From Flavobacterium sp. (GTDB lineage Bacteria; Bacteroidota; Bacteroidia; Flavobacteriales; Flavobacteriaceae): 24,050 nt of DNA. The stretch spans positions 1 through 24,050 of the forward strand of contig JADKHM010000012.1 in NCBI GenBank assembly GCA_016721735.1. Direction: 5' to 3'. Shown here piece after piece: positions 9,489-17,790 of this stretch (its first letter is position 1; each line of letters opens with the position of its first letter). Under the pieces are notes generated by a model. The model was not told the DNA's origin. It did no database searches and saw only the letters and a program-made list of their open reading frames with translations. A program made the position numbers and the translations under genes.

Positions 9489-9519
9489 CAAATCTAAAAA
9501 AAAAGATTTAACATCCAAA
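9489..9519 (-). promoter_or_regulatory. Consensus Bacteroidota promoter of the fibre operon
   Basis: On the minus strand TTTG (9516-9519), 19 bases, then TAGATTTG (9489-9496): an exact match to the -33/-7 consensus TTTG-N19-TAnnTTTG of the primary sigma factor in Bacteroidota. The spacer contains a run of nine T. The leader to the TTG start at 9459 would be roughly 20-25 nt. Confidence 0.8.
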
Positions 9520-9670
9520 GCTATTTTTTAGTTTAAGTCGCTGTATTGCTTTTAATTAGATCCTCAAGCGCTTTTGAGATTAATTGCCAAATCTTATTTA
9601 TCATTGATTAATTTTTGATTTAAAGTAAAAACTAATCGCTGTAAAATAGGATAGAAAACTTTTGTATAAA

Positions 9671-9698
9671 AAAGCCTCTACATTGCTGTAAAGGCTTT
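9671..9698 (-). terminator. Terminator downstream of the lipoprotein gene
   Basis: On the minus strand AAAGCCTTTAC, loop AGCAAT, GTAGAGGCTTT, then a T-run: an 11-bp stem with one G-U pair. It lies 38 bp after the lipoprotein stop at 9736, and it insulates the fibre operon promoter at 9489-9519. Confidence 0.8.
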
Positions 9699-9735
9699 CT
9701 ACTTTAGATTTTTTCTGAGTAAAATCAATAAAATT

Positions 9736-10380
9736 TTACAAACTGATAATAGTCCCTTGCGTCAAATCAAGATCTGCGCCTGTTGTAGGCGAAGTAACAA
9801 TTCCAAAAAAGGTTCCAGTGATAGTAGTAGCAGAATTTACGCTGATATTCGACGTCCAGTTTCCGCCTTCGGCTTCCGATAGTGGATTGTAATCAGATGA
9901 TAATAAGCGAAGGTTGAAGTTTGAAATTTTATTTGCTCCAGTTGTTCCTACGGGAATTTTGAAAAAAATATTATCTGTAGCTGTTGCATTGTCATAAGCT
10001 CGAATTTCTAGATTAGGGCCTACTGTAGTAACAGTAACGTTTGTTTCATATGTTTTTATTACAGAACCAACCTTAACGCTTATCACGCTAGAATTTACAG
10101 GTCCAATATTACAATCGCTCAAATCATTAAAGGTGTCTTGTAGATCACCCGAAGCATCTCCACAGCTGTTAATTTCATTTTGCAAGGCTGTTTTATACGC
10201 AGCGCATCTTTCTGCCAGATTAGCGGCTGTAGCTGTATAGTATGCTGCCTCCGCCGCATCGGTTGCATTGGATAAACTTTCGCAACCTGGAGCCGAGTCA
10301 GGAGAATCACTGGAACTACTGCAGGCTAATGACAAGATCACTAATAATGCAATACTTGAAAATAATTTAATTGTTCTCAT
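9736..10380 (-). CDS. Lipoprotein of unknown function
   Basis: 214 residues with ATG at 10378-10380. MRTIKLFSSIALLVILSLAC is a type II signal peptide with lipobox LSLAC; the Cys at position 20 is followed by SSSSDS, so surface or outer-membrane anchoring is likely. Residues about 33-90 form an Ala-rich, probably helical segment with four Cys (GCESL, ERCAAY, NSCGD, SDCNIG). The second half is beta-rich and ends GTFFGIVTSP...DLDLTQGTIISL, a GTF-G ending seen in several Bacteroidota lipoproteins of the DUF6252 kind (weak resemblance, from memory). It is a single gene, bounded by its own terminator (9671-9698) and, upstream, by the tRNA-Asn terminator only 42 bp from its start. Function unknown. 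Confidence 0.82.
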   Translation of the reverse strand: MRTIKLFSSIALLVILSLACSSSSDSPDSAPGCESLSNATDAAEAAYYTATAANLAERCAAYKTALQNEINSCGDASGDLQDTFNDLSDCNIGPVNSSVISVKVGSVIKTYETNVTVTTVGPNLEIRAYDNATATDNIFFKIPVGTTGANKISNFNLRLLSSDYNPLSEAEGGNWTSNISVNSATTITGTFFGIVTSPTTGADLDLTQGTIISL

Positions 10381-10421
10381 TTTTTTTAAAGGTTTCTGGA
10401 TTAATAATTAATAAAACAAAA

Positions 10422-10447
10422 AAAGGCCATCATTTCTGACAGCCTTT
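10422..10447 (-). terminator. Terminator of tRNA-Asn with GAAA tetraloop
   Basis: On the minus strand AAAGGCTGTCA, GAAA, TGATGGCCTTT, then further T. The 11-bp stem has two adjacent wobble pairs and is capped by a GNRA-type GAAA loop. It starts 10 bp after the tRNA 3' end. Confidence 0.85.
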
Positions 10448-10456
10448 CTGCTTTTG

Positions 10457-10530
10457 CTCCCTCTCTTGGGCTCGAACCAAGGACCCTCTGATTAACAGTC
10501 AGATGCTCTAACCAACTGAGCTAAGAAGGA
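10457..10530 (-). tRNA. tRNA-Asn (anticodon GUU)
   Basis: 74 nt on the minus strand. Acceptor TCCTTCT pairs with AGAGGGA (one wobble), discriminator G. D stem GCTC/GAGC with loop AGTTGGTTA; anticodon stem TCTGA/TCAGA with loop CTGTTAA, so the anticodon is GTT; variable loop GGGTC; T stem CTTGG/CCAAG with loop TTCGAGC. The CCA end is not encoded. All four stems close, so the call is secure. Confidence 0.97.
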
Positions 10531-10556
10531 AAGTGTATTTCACTTTTAAAGCGGTG

Positions 10557-10587
10557 CAAATATAATGCGAAAATTATTTTACACAAA
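10557..10587 (-). promoter_or_regulatory. Consensus Bacteroidota promoter of tRNA-Asn
   Basis: On the minus strand TTTG (10584-10587), 19 bases, then TATATTTG (10557-10564), an exact match to TTTG-N19-TAnnTTTG. It lies 26 bp before the mature 5' end of the tRNA, a normal distance for a short processed leader. Confidence 0.85.
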
Positions 10588-10615
10588 CAAAATAAGGCAA
10601 AATTTTAAAAAATTA

Positions 10616-11956
10616 TTATTTATGAAAAATTGCTTTATAAATATCGTTTCCATTTGCAAACAATAGCAGGGTAATAAGTAATACGAAACCAACCATTTGG
10701 GCGTTTTCCATAAATTTATCGCTGGGTTTTTTACCCGTTATCATTTCATATAATAAAAACATGACATGACCTCCGTCGAGAGCAGGAATAGGTAATAAAT
10801 TCATCACCCCAAGCATTATTGATAATAATGCAGTTATGTTCCAGAACATTTCCCAACTCCAAGTTTTTGGAAAAATATCAAAAATAGCTTTAAAACCACC
10901 CACACCTTTATAGGCACCTGTACTTGGAGAAAAAATAGCTTTCAACTGTTTACCGTAACCAAGCAATTGGTCTTTTCCTTTTTCAATTCCCACTGGGAAA
11001 GCTTCAAAAAATCCGTATTCTTGTTTGCTAAACTTATATAAACCTAATTTTTCTAAGTTGCTAATTTTAAAGGAAGCGGCAAATATCCCAAGTTTACCCT
11101 CTTTATTGATGTGAATTTTTACTGGAACTTCTTTTTCGTCTCTCAAAACGACAGCATCAAGCGTTTGACTTTTGTTCGATTTTGCAATTGCTATTACTTG
11201 ATCCGCATACTTGGTCTTAACACCATTCAGGGATTGAATAATATCTTTTGGTTTCAAGGCTGTATTTGCAGAGGAATCTGCGACTTTTCCAACCATAAAA
11301 GGTTCTCTCCAGTCGATGAACAATTTTTTTTCTCCTCCTAAAACTTTGTCAATTAAATCAATTGGGAGATTGATTTTCGTCACCACACCATCACGCTCCA
11401 CAACGACTGTTTTAGCAAACAAGATTTTGTTCTGAACATCATTGAATCTTATTACCTTTTCACCATCAATTTCAAGGATTTTGTCGCCAGTCTTAAAACC
11501 CATTTCTTCCCCAACTTCCGAGGTTACTGCAATTCCATCCTTCAATTCACTATTGTTCAGGTACAAATCCCCATAATAAAACGCCATTCCAATATAGATG
11601 ACAAAGGCCAATATAAAATTGACGGTTACACCACCAAGCATAATGATTAAGCGTTGCCAAGCTGGCTTAGAACGAAACTCCCATGGTTGTGGAGGCAAAG
11701 CCATTTGTTCCTTGTCCATGCTTTCATCAATCATTCCAGAGATTTTCACATATCCTCCTAGTGGCAACCATCCAATTCCGTATTCGGTTTCGCCAATTTT
11801 CTTTTTCAACAAAGAATATTTGATGTCGAAAAACAGGTAAAATTTCTCTACTCTGGTCTTAAATAATTTTGCGGGAATAAAATGTCCAAATTCATGCAGT
11901 ATGATCAGTAAAGATAGGCTCAATAAGAATTGAGAAAGCTTGATAACTATTTCCAT
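10616..11956 (-). CDS. rseP: RseP-type site-2 zinc metalloprotease
   Basis: 446 residues, close to the family size (about 440-450). It cleaves membrane-embedded substrates such as anti-sigma factors and leftover signal peptides in the inner membrane. Seen: the first transmembrane helix carries the zinc site HEFGH at residues 21-25. PDZ-like segments follow, with GFKTGDKILEIDGEKV (about 155-170) and ALKPKDIIQSLNGVKTKYAD (about 235-255). The second catalytic motif, NLLPIPALDGGH, has its zinc-binding Asp near residue 394. A final membrane helix (VGFVLLITLLLFAN) ends the protein. The ATG at 11954-11956 places HExxH where the family has it. It is 75 bp downstream of the M1 peptidase gene on the same strand, so cotranscription is possible. 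Intact. Confidence 0.96.
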   Translation of the reverse strand: MEIVIKLSQFLLSLSLLIILHEFGHFIPAKLFKTRVEKFYLFFDIKYSLLKKKIGETEYGIGWLPLGGYVKISGMIDESMDKEQMALPPQPWEFRSKPAWQRLIIMLGGVTVNFILAFVIYIGMAFYYGDLYLNNSELKDGIAVTSEVGEEMGFKTGDKILEIDGEKVIRFNDVQNKILFAKTVVVERDGVVTKINLPIDLIDKVLGGEKKLFIDWREPFMVGKVADSSANTALKPKDIIQSLNGVKTKYADQVIAIAKSNKSQTLDAVVLRDEKEVPVKIHINKEGKLGIFAASFKISNLEKLGLYKFSKQEYGFFEAFPVGIEKGKDQLLGYGKQLKAIFSPSTGAYKGVGGFKAIFDIFPKTWSWEMFWNITALLSIMLGVMNLLPIPALDGGHVMFLLYEMITGKKPSDKFMENAQMVGFVLLITLLLFANGNDIYKAIFHK

Positions 11957-12031
11957 TGTTCGATTTTAGTTCTTTTTAAACGCACAAAAGTAAGGTTTTC
12001 ACCTTACTTTCTAGCATATATCTTGTCTGGT

Positions 12032-13975
12032 TTATTTTTTTATGAATTTTTTAAGCATACGCCCTTCAGATGTAGTCAATTCAAGCGTGTATAACCCAGT
12101 GGATAATTGGTCAACGGCAATAACTTTCGTGCTACATTCTTTGACTTTTTGCCCCAAGGCATTAAAAATTGCGCAAGATTTTAAAGTTAATGAATTTGGC
12201 ATTTCCACAGAAATAGTGGTTGTTGCTGGGTTGGGATAAATAGCAATACTGCTTTCCAATTCGAAAGTTGTAGCGCCTAATGTAGCAGAGTTATTTTTGG
12301 CAATAATATCTTTCTTTGGGTCAAATGTAACTCCTGTTACTGTAAAAGGAACGTTTACAATAAATTGCTGTCCATTGGTTGTGTTTTCCAAAACCAAATC
12401 TAGTTGTTGCCCACCTGATCCAGTCAAACGCACGGGCACCGGCATTTCAAAAAAGGAAACAGATGAATTAGATTGTGTTTGATTGACGGTAATTCTAGCC
12501 TGACCATTTCCTAAGTTATGTGCCGTAATTGAATAACTCGGATATCCTTGATTATATACCCAATCACTAAAGAATTCAGTTAGGTTCATTCCTGAAGTGG
12601 CTTCTAAATGACTTTGTAAATCTGGTGTAACTGCGTACGCATAAGCTAATTCAGGATCGTTTAGGTAATTGCGCAACCCTTGAAAAAAGTTGGTGTCTCC
12701 TAATTTAAATCGCAACATGTTCAAAACCATAGCACCTTTTCTGTAACTCAATCTGCTGCTGAAAATTCGATTCACGTCGGTCGCTTCCGTATCGGTTAGA
12801 TAAATTGCACCGCCTGTATTCGACGTAATGCTTGTAATCATTGCATTTTTGTCGCCAATGAAAGCGTTTTCTCCATCAAAATTTTGAATGACCATCGACG
12901 CTAAGTAAGTGGCGAATCCTTCATTCAACCAAATATCTTTCCAGCTACCGCAAGTTACTTTGTCGCCAAACCATTGGTGTCCCATTTCATGCGCAATCAA
13001 ACTTCGCGTATATCCTCCAGAATTTCCAGCGGTCATAAACGAAACAGTTGTGTGTTCCATTCCACCGCCCCAACCAAATTGGCAATGTCCATACTTTTCA
13101 TTTCTAAACGGATAGGGTACAAATACCGATTCGTAAAAATTAATAATGTCCGGTGTCACAGCCACACTTGCGATGTTCTCCGATGCGGTTTCGGGATACA
13201 TATAATTGATGATAGGAAAAAACGGGCTTTCAGCAGTGCCTAATCCGCCTTGCTGATTGTATACTTGATAATTGGTAACCGCAATCGCAATTAAATAGGC
13301 AGGAATAGGATAATTATGCTTAAAATGCGTTGTGCTTGTTCCATCAATATTATTGATTTTGGATTGCTCTAAGCCATTCGATACGGAAACATTTGCTGAT
13401 GGCGCCGTAATATAAACATCGATGTTGTTTGCTTTATCATTCAAATCTTGCTTACACGGCCACCATTCCATGGCGCCAAAAGGCTCAGACAAAGTCCAAA
13501 GTACAGGTGTTCCGTTGTGCGTATCTACCGAAAAAGCACCAAATCCTGAAGAGGTTGGCACCCCCGAATAGTTAATGCTAAGTGAATCTAAAACATTAGT
13601 ATTTTGAACCACAGGTAGGTTTACTGTAAGTTCATTATTGCCGCTTCTGGTAAAAGTTAAATTTACACCTCGTTGCTTTACAGTGCTCACTTCTAGAGCA
13701 TCAGATAAATCAAATGTTACCGTGCTAATGTCTTCTTTTGCGATATATTTAGTAGTAACTTCTCCGCTGATGAATTGTTGCGAGGGATCTACATTCAATC
13801 GAAGTCTGTGATAGGTTACGTCGTAATTATAGGTATTTGGATTCGTAACAAGAGTCATTCTCTTGCTGGCAGACTTCTTTTCTGCTTGAACCAAATCTTC
13901 AAATTCGCGATCAAAATTTTGCGCTAACAAAGAAGTGCAAGAAATAAAAACGAGTAATAGATAGAGATTTTTCAT
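12032..13975 (-). CDS. Secreted M1 family aminopeptidase with T9SS type A sorting domain
   Basis: 647 residues. The signal peptide is MKNLYLLLVFISCTSLLAQ. An N-terminal beta domain (about 45-245) precedes the gluzincin core: exopeptidase motif GGGMEHT (303-309, the GAMEN equivalent), zinc site HEMGH (329-333) and third ligand Glu 352 in WLNEGFATYL, the HExxH-18x-E layout. A Tyr in SRLSYRKGAM is at the usual transition-state position. After the helical domain (ending about 480) come a beta-rich segment and a type A sorting domain (about 575-647: IAIYPNPATTTISVEMPNS, ALGQKVKE, LSTGLYTLEL, MLKKFIKK). It should clip N-terminal residues from peptides outside the cell for nutrition. The usual long C-terminal ERAP-like domain of M1 is absent, as is common in T9SS versions. 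It is divergent from serS. Intact. Confidence 0.95.
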   Translation of the reverse strand: MKNLYLLLVFISCTSLLAQNFDREFEDLVQAEKKSASKRMTLVTNPNTYNYDVTYHRLRLNVDPSQQFISGEVTTKYIAKEDISTVTFDLSDALEVSTVKQRGVNLTFTRSGNNELTVNLPVVQNTNVLDSLSINYSGVPTSSGFGAFSVDTHNGTPVLWTLSEPFGAMEWWPCKQDLNDKANNIDVYITAPSANVSVSNGLEQSKINNIDGTSTTHFKHNYPIPAYLIAIAVTNYQVYNQQGGLGTAESPFFPIINYMYPETASENIASVAVTPDIINFYESVFVPYPFRNEKYGHCQFGWGGGMEHTTVSFMTAGNSGGYTRSLIAHEMGHQWFGDKVTCGSWKDIWLNEGFATYLASMVIQNFDGENAFIGDKNAMITSITSNTGGAIYLTDTEATDVNRIFSSRLSYRKGAMVLNMLRFKLGDTNFFQGLRNYLNDPELAYAYAVTPDLQSHLEATSGMNLTEFFSDWVYNQGYPSYSITAHNLGNGQARITVNQTQSNSSVSFFEMPVPVRLTGSGGQQLDLVLENTTNGQQFIVNVPFTVTGVTFDPKKDIIAKNNSATLGATTFELESSIAIYPNPATTTISVEMPNSLTLKSCAIFNALGQKVKECSTKVIAVDQLSTGLYTLELTTSEGRMLKKFIKK

Positions 13976-14122
13976 TATGTTTAAAATATTTTGGCGAATT
14001 TAATTAATTCCTCAACAAACGAATGTTAATTTTACTGTAAATGCTGTTTTTTAAACAATTGTCCAGTAAATACAGTGCTTCCAAGTTTTTTAAATTGCTC
14101 CTACATATCCAAAACATTTGAT

Positions 14123-14130
14123 TAAATTTG
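14123..14130 (+). promoter_or_regulatory. Candidate -7 box for serS
   Basis: TAAATTTG matches TAnnTTTG, 45 bp before the serS ATG. No TTTG lies at the consensus distance upstream (nearest TTG is 25 bases away), so only half of the promoter is convincing. Confidence 0.35.
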
Positions 14131-14174
14131 CCGTCGAAAGTAGAAATACAACTTCCAACAATAAAAAGTAGAAC

Positions 14175-15446
14175 ATGTTACAAATAGGATTTATTAGAGA
14201 AAATCAGGAGAAAGTCATCAAAGCTTTGGCAAAAAGAAATTTAGATGTAAAAGCCGTCGTGGAAGAAGTGGTTCAATTGGATGAAAAACGACGCGCCACA
14301 CAAGTTGAACTTGACAATGTTTTGTCCGAAGCTAATAAACTAGCGGCTTCTATAGGGGAATTAATGAAAAGTGGCGAAAAATCTAAAGCGGCTATTCTGA
14401 AAGAAAAAACAGTTCTTTTGAAAGAAAAAAGCAAAGAACTTTCGGAAAAAGCGGAGACTCTTGCTCATGAACTTACCCATAAATTATATACGCTTCCCAA
14501 TCTACCCGCAGACATCGTTCCTGAAGGAAAAACACCAGAGGAGAACGTCACGGTATTTCAAGAAGGTGAAATTCCGGTTTTGCATGATGGCGCACAACCA
14601 CATTGGGAATTGGTAAAGAAATATGACATCATCGATTTTGAATTGGGCGTAAAAATCACCGGCGCAGGCTTTCCAGTCTACAAAGGTAAAGGAGCCAAAT
14701 TGCAACGCGCATTAATCAATTATTTTCTAGATAAAAATACGGCAGCGGGTTACAATGAAGTGCAGGTGCCACATTTGGTAAATGAAGCTTCAGGATACGG
14801 AACGGGACAATTGCCGGATAAAGAAGGACAAATGTATCACGTAGGAATTGACGATTTGTATTTGATTCCAACTGCCGAAGTTCCGGTTACCAATTTGTTC
14901 CGCGATGTGATTCTTAACGAAAATGAATTGCCAGTTTTATGCACGGGTTACACGCCATGCTTCCGCAGAGAAGCAGGTTCTTATGGGGCACATGTTCGTG
15001 GGTTGAATCGTTTGCATCAATTTGATAAAGTAGAGATTGTTCGAATTGAGCATCCAGATAAATCCTACGAAGCATTAGACGGCATGGTTGAGCATGTAAA
15101 AACTTTGTTGCAAGAATTGAAATTACCTTATCGAATTCTACGTTTGTGCGGAGGTGATATGGGATTCACATCAGCATTGACCTACGATTTTGAAGTATTT
15201 TCAACGGCGCAAGATCGCTGGTTGGAAATCAGTTCGGTTTCTAACTTTGAGACTTTTCAAGCCAACCGATTGAAGTTGCGTTATAAAGATGCTAACGGTA
15301 AAAATCAATTGGCACATACTTTAAATGGAAGTTCATTGGCATTGCCAAGAGTTCTTGCCGGAATTTTGGAAAACTATCAAACTCCAGATGGAATTGTAGT
15401 TCCAGAAGTATTGCGCAAGTATACCGGATTTGATATCATCAACTAA
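14175..15446 (+). CDS. serS: Serine-tRNA ligase
   Basis: 423 residues, normal for bacterial SerRS. It charges tRNA-Ser (and tRNA-Sec where present) with serine in the cytoplasm. Seen: an N-terminal antiparallel coiled-coil arm (about residues 25-105, with VVQLDEKRRATQVELDNVL and KEKTVLLKEKSKELSEKAET) that grips the long variable arm of tRNA-Ser. The class II catalytic core follows, with serine-site TAEVPVTNLF (about 233-242), motif 2 CFRREAGSYG near 265 and motif 3 NGSSLALPRVLAGILENYQ near 385. The start MLQIGFIRENQEKV is the typical SerRS start. It heads the plus-strand run serS, TPR, DUF4286, rsmA, mgtE. No frame breaks, in contrast with the right end of this run. Confidence 0.98.
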   Translation: MLQIGFIRENQEKVIKALAKRNLDVKAVVEEVVQLDEKRRATQVELDNVLSEANKLAASIGELMKSGEKSKAAILKEKTVLLKEKSKELSEKAETLAHELTHKLYTLPNLPADIVPEGKTPEENVTVFQEGEIPVLHDGAQPHWELVKKYDIIDFELGVKITGAGFPVYKGKGAKLQRALINYFLDKNTAAGYNEVQVPHLVNEASGYGTGQLPDKEGQMYHVGIDDLYLIPTAEVPVTNLFRDVILNENELPVLCTGYTPCFRREAGSYGAHVRGLNRLHQFDKVEIVRIEHPDKSYEALDGMVEHVKTLLQELKLPYRILRLCGGDMGFTSALTYDFEVFSTAQDRWLEISSVSNFETFQANRLKLRYKDANGKNQLAHTLNGSSLALPRVLAGILENYQTPDGIVVPEVLRKYTGFDIIN

Positions 15447-15525
15447 AAGTTAATCTTTTAAAGGCGATGTACTAATTTCAGCACAATTGTGTTACTTTAG
15501 TACATTGTTTTTTTAATCATACTTC

Positions 15526-17304
15526 ATGAAAAAAATAGTTTTATTAGTACTGCTTCTTTGTTCTGGTCTCATTTTGGCGCAAAATGAACAATTGGCACAA
15601 AACTATTTTGACAAAGGCGATTTTGAAAAAGCCAAAATTAGTTTTGAAGAATTGCTAAAAACCCAACCTTATAATGGGTATTTTTTCCAAAGAATTATCG
15701 AGTGCAACCAACAGCTGCAACTTTTTGATGTGGCTGAAAAAAGTATAAAAGACCGCTATCAACAATATCAGCAATCTAATTTATTGGTTGAATTGGGATG
15801 CAATTATCTTCTGAAAAAAGATGATGCTAATGCTAAAAAATACTTCAATGAGGCATTAGAAAAGATTAAGAAAAACCCGAACGAAGTCTATAATGTCGCG
15901 AGTACTTTCGAAAGAAAATCGCAAATAGAATTGGCGATTCAATCGTATGAATTGGGATTGTCATTGCAGCCAAAATTCAATTTCAATTTTCAATTGGCGC
16001 AGTTATACGGTCAAATTGGCAAAACCGATTTGATGATCGAAAAATATCTTTTGGAAGCTTATACCAATCCGCAAAATAACGTGGTGGTTCAAAATCAATT
16101 GACGCGATTCATGACGGAAGACGCCGATGTCAAATTTAATGAAGCGCTCAAGAAAGCTTTGATATTAAGAACGCAACAAAGTCAAGATGTTTTTTGGAAC
16201 GACTATTTGAGTTGGTTTTACGTGCAGCAAAAAGAATTCGGGAAAGCATTCATACAACAAAAAGCAATTTATAAAAGAAATCCGGAGACTTTCTTTAATA
16301 TTCTAAACTTAGCACAAATGGCGGTTGAGGATGGCGATAAGGAAACAGCCATCGCCATATACACCTTCGTTTTAGACAACACCAAAGACCTCGAATTGTT
16401 AATTCAATCGCACACGTATTTGATGAAAATTCGAATCGATGCCGCCACCGAGAAAGACTATCCACTAATTGCAACAGACATCGAAAACCTCATTAAAGAA
16501 TTTGGCGTTAGTCCCTATTCTTTGTCTTTACAAAAGCTGCAAGCGCATTTCACAGCGTTCAATTTGAAGAATCCTGAATTGGGTAAAAATATTTTGAAAA
16601 CCGCCCTAGACTTGCCGTTGAACGAATATCAAAAAGCGGAAGTCAAAATGGAGTTGGGAGATATTTATTTATTTGAAGAGAAATTCAATCAAGCGTTGAT
16701 TTTTTACTCTCAAATAGAGGAGGATTTGAAAAACGACGTGGTAGGTCACGAAGCCAGTCTTAAGGTGGCAAAAACCAGCTATTTCAAAGCCGATTTTACT
16801 TGGGCACAGAAACAATTCAAAGAGCTCAAATCCGCATCGACACAACTGATTGCCAATGATGCGTTAGAGTATTTTTTATTAATTAATGACAATACTGCCG
16901 CAGATTCTACCTTAACAGCGTTGAAAGTCTTAGCCAAAGCCGATTATTTGGTTTATCAAAATAAAAATCAAGAAGCGCTGGCGAAATACCAAGAAATGCT
17001 GAAGCAGTTCAAAGGTCAAGAAATTGAAGCAGTTACCTTGTATCGCTTGGGAAGAATGCATGAAAAATTGGGCGACTATACCTTGGCATTAGTACAATAC
17101 CAAACAATTATAGACCAATTTAAGGATTGCATTTATGTAGATGAAGCGTATTATTTTGCTGCGGAAATCTATAGCAATCAAGTGAAAGACGTCGAGAAAG
17201 CAAAATCGTATTACGAGCAAATTATTTTTCACCACGAAGACAGTATTTACTTTACTGATGCGAGGAAGAAGTATAGGCAATTGCGGGGCGATACGACATT
17301 ATAA
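15526..17304 (+). CDS. Secreted/periplasmic tetratricopeptide repeat protein
   Basis: 592 residues. MKKIVLLVLLLCSGLILAQ is a signal peptide; the mature protein is almost wholly helical. TPR-type pairs are visible near the N-terminus (LAQNYFDKGDFEKAKISFEE), in the middle (VASTFERKSQIELAIQSYEL) and near the C-terminus (LYRLGRMHEKLGDYTLALVQ, then VDEAYYFAAEIYSNQ...AKSYYEQII), the last resembling outer-membrane lipoprotein TPR proteins such as BamD/YbgF types. No catalytic motif is seen; it is probably a periplasmic scaffold. It follows serS by 79 bp. In flavobacteria a TPR gene of this type commonly stands between serS and the DUF4286/rsmA pair (from memory), so the context is conserved housekeeping synteny. 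Partner unknown. Confidence 0.9.
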   Translation: MKKIVLLVLLLCSGLILAQNEQLAQNYFDKGDFEKAKISFEELLKTQPYNGYFFQRIIECNQQLQLFDVAEKSIKDRYQQYQQSNLLVELGCNYLLKKDDANAKKYFNEALEKIKKNPNEVYNVASTFERKSQIELAIQSYELGLSLQPKFNFNFQLAQLYGQIGKTDLMIEKYLLEAYTNPQNNVVVQNQLTRFMTEDADVKFNEALKKALILRTQQSQDVFWNDYLSWFYVQQKEFGKAFIQQKAIYKRNPETFFNILNLAQMAVEDGDKETAIAIYTFVLDNTKDLELLIQSHTYLMKIRIDAATEKDYPLIATDIENLIKEFGVSPYSLSLQKLQAHFTAFNLKNPELGKNILKTALDLPLNEYQKAEVKMELGDIYLFEEKFNQALIFYSQIEEDLKNDVVGHEASLKVAKTSYFKADFTWAQKQFKELKSASTQLIANDALEYFLLINDNTAADSTLTALKVLAKADYLVYQNKNQEALAKYQEMLKQFKGQEIEAVTLYRLGRMHEKLGDYTLALVQYQTIIDQFKDCIYVDEAYYFAAEIYSNQVKDVEKAKSYYEQIIFHHEDSIYFTDARKKYRQLRGDTTL

Positions 17305-17358
17305 TTAGAGACAGTAAGACATTAAGATTGTTAGACTGTAATACAAAACGGTCTCATT

Positions 17359-17394
17359 ATCTTAAAATCCTAAAATCTTATAATCTTAAAATCC
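17359..17394. repeat. Direct repeat ATCTTAAAATCC, left arm of an inverted pair around the DUF4286 gene
   Basis: ATCTTAAAATCC occurs at 17359-17370 and 17383-17394, with the related TAAAATCTTATA between. The reverse complement GATTTTAAGAT occurs on the other side of the DUF4286 gene at 17742-17752. Confidence 0.6.
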
Positions 17395-17400
17395 AAATCT

Positions 17401-17727
17401 ATGATTCTATACAACGTCACCATCAATATCGACGACACCGTTCACGACCAATGGCTACATTGGATGCAAGAGAAACATATTCCAGAAGTGTTGGCCACAG
17501 GCAAATTTTCTTCAGCAAGAATGACCAAAGTACTTGTCGTTGAAGAAATGGGAGGAACCACCTACGCTACGCAATATACCACTGATAGCAAAGCCACATT
17601 AGATAAGTATTATCAAGAAGACGCGCCTAGATTAAGAGAAGAAGGGCAGCGCCTTTTTGCCGATAAAATGATGGCATTCCGCACCGAACTGGAAGTGATT
17701 TCTGAATTCTGGCCGAACAACAATTAG
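17401..17727 (+). CDS. DUF4286 family protein
   Basis: 108 residues, cytoplasmic, no signal peptide or membrane helix. The start MILYNVTINIDDTVHDQWLH and the segments WMQEKHIPEVLATGKF, GTTYATQYT and RLFADKMMAFRTELEVI are characteristic of DUF4286, a dimeric ferredoxin-like (Dabb-related) small domain found next to rsmA in Bacteroidota. The biochemical function is not known. ATG at 17401 follows a run of ATCTTAAAATCC repeats directly; rsmA starts 103 bp downstream. The repeats on both sides are inverted relative to each other. Call is by sequence recognition from memory; no frame breaks. Confidence 0.88.
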   Translation: MILYNVTINIDDTVHDQWLHWMQEKHIPEVLATGKFSSARMTKVLVVEEMGGTTYATQYTTDSKATLDKYYQEDAPRLREEGQRLFADKMMAFRTELEVISEFWPNNN

Positions 17728-17741
17728 AATAAAAATTGTAA

Positions 17742-17752
17742 GATTTTAAGAT
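17742..17752. repeat. GATTTTAAGAT, right arm of the inverted pair around the DUF4286 gene
   Basis: Exact reverse complement of ATCTTAAAATC found twice before the gene (17359 and 17383). It starts 15 bp after the DUF4286 stop and could base-pair with the leader in RNA. Confidence 0.5.
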
Positions 17753-17790
17753 CATAGGATTCAATAATTTCCTCAAAAATCAGCTAACAA

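Noticed and set aside
12909..13243. Overlapping plus-strand frames inside the M1 aminopeptidase
   Set aside because: Opposite a well-supported catalytic domain; no domain or signal of their own.
15447..15525. Possible promoter for the TPR gene (TACATTG, TACTTTAG near 15493-15507)
   Set aside because: Each differs from TAnnTTTG and there is no TTTG at the right distance; readthrough from serS is as likely.
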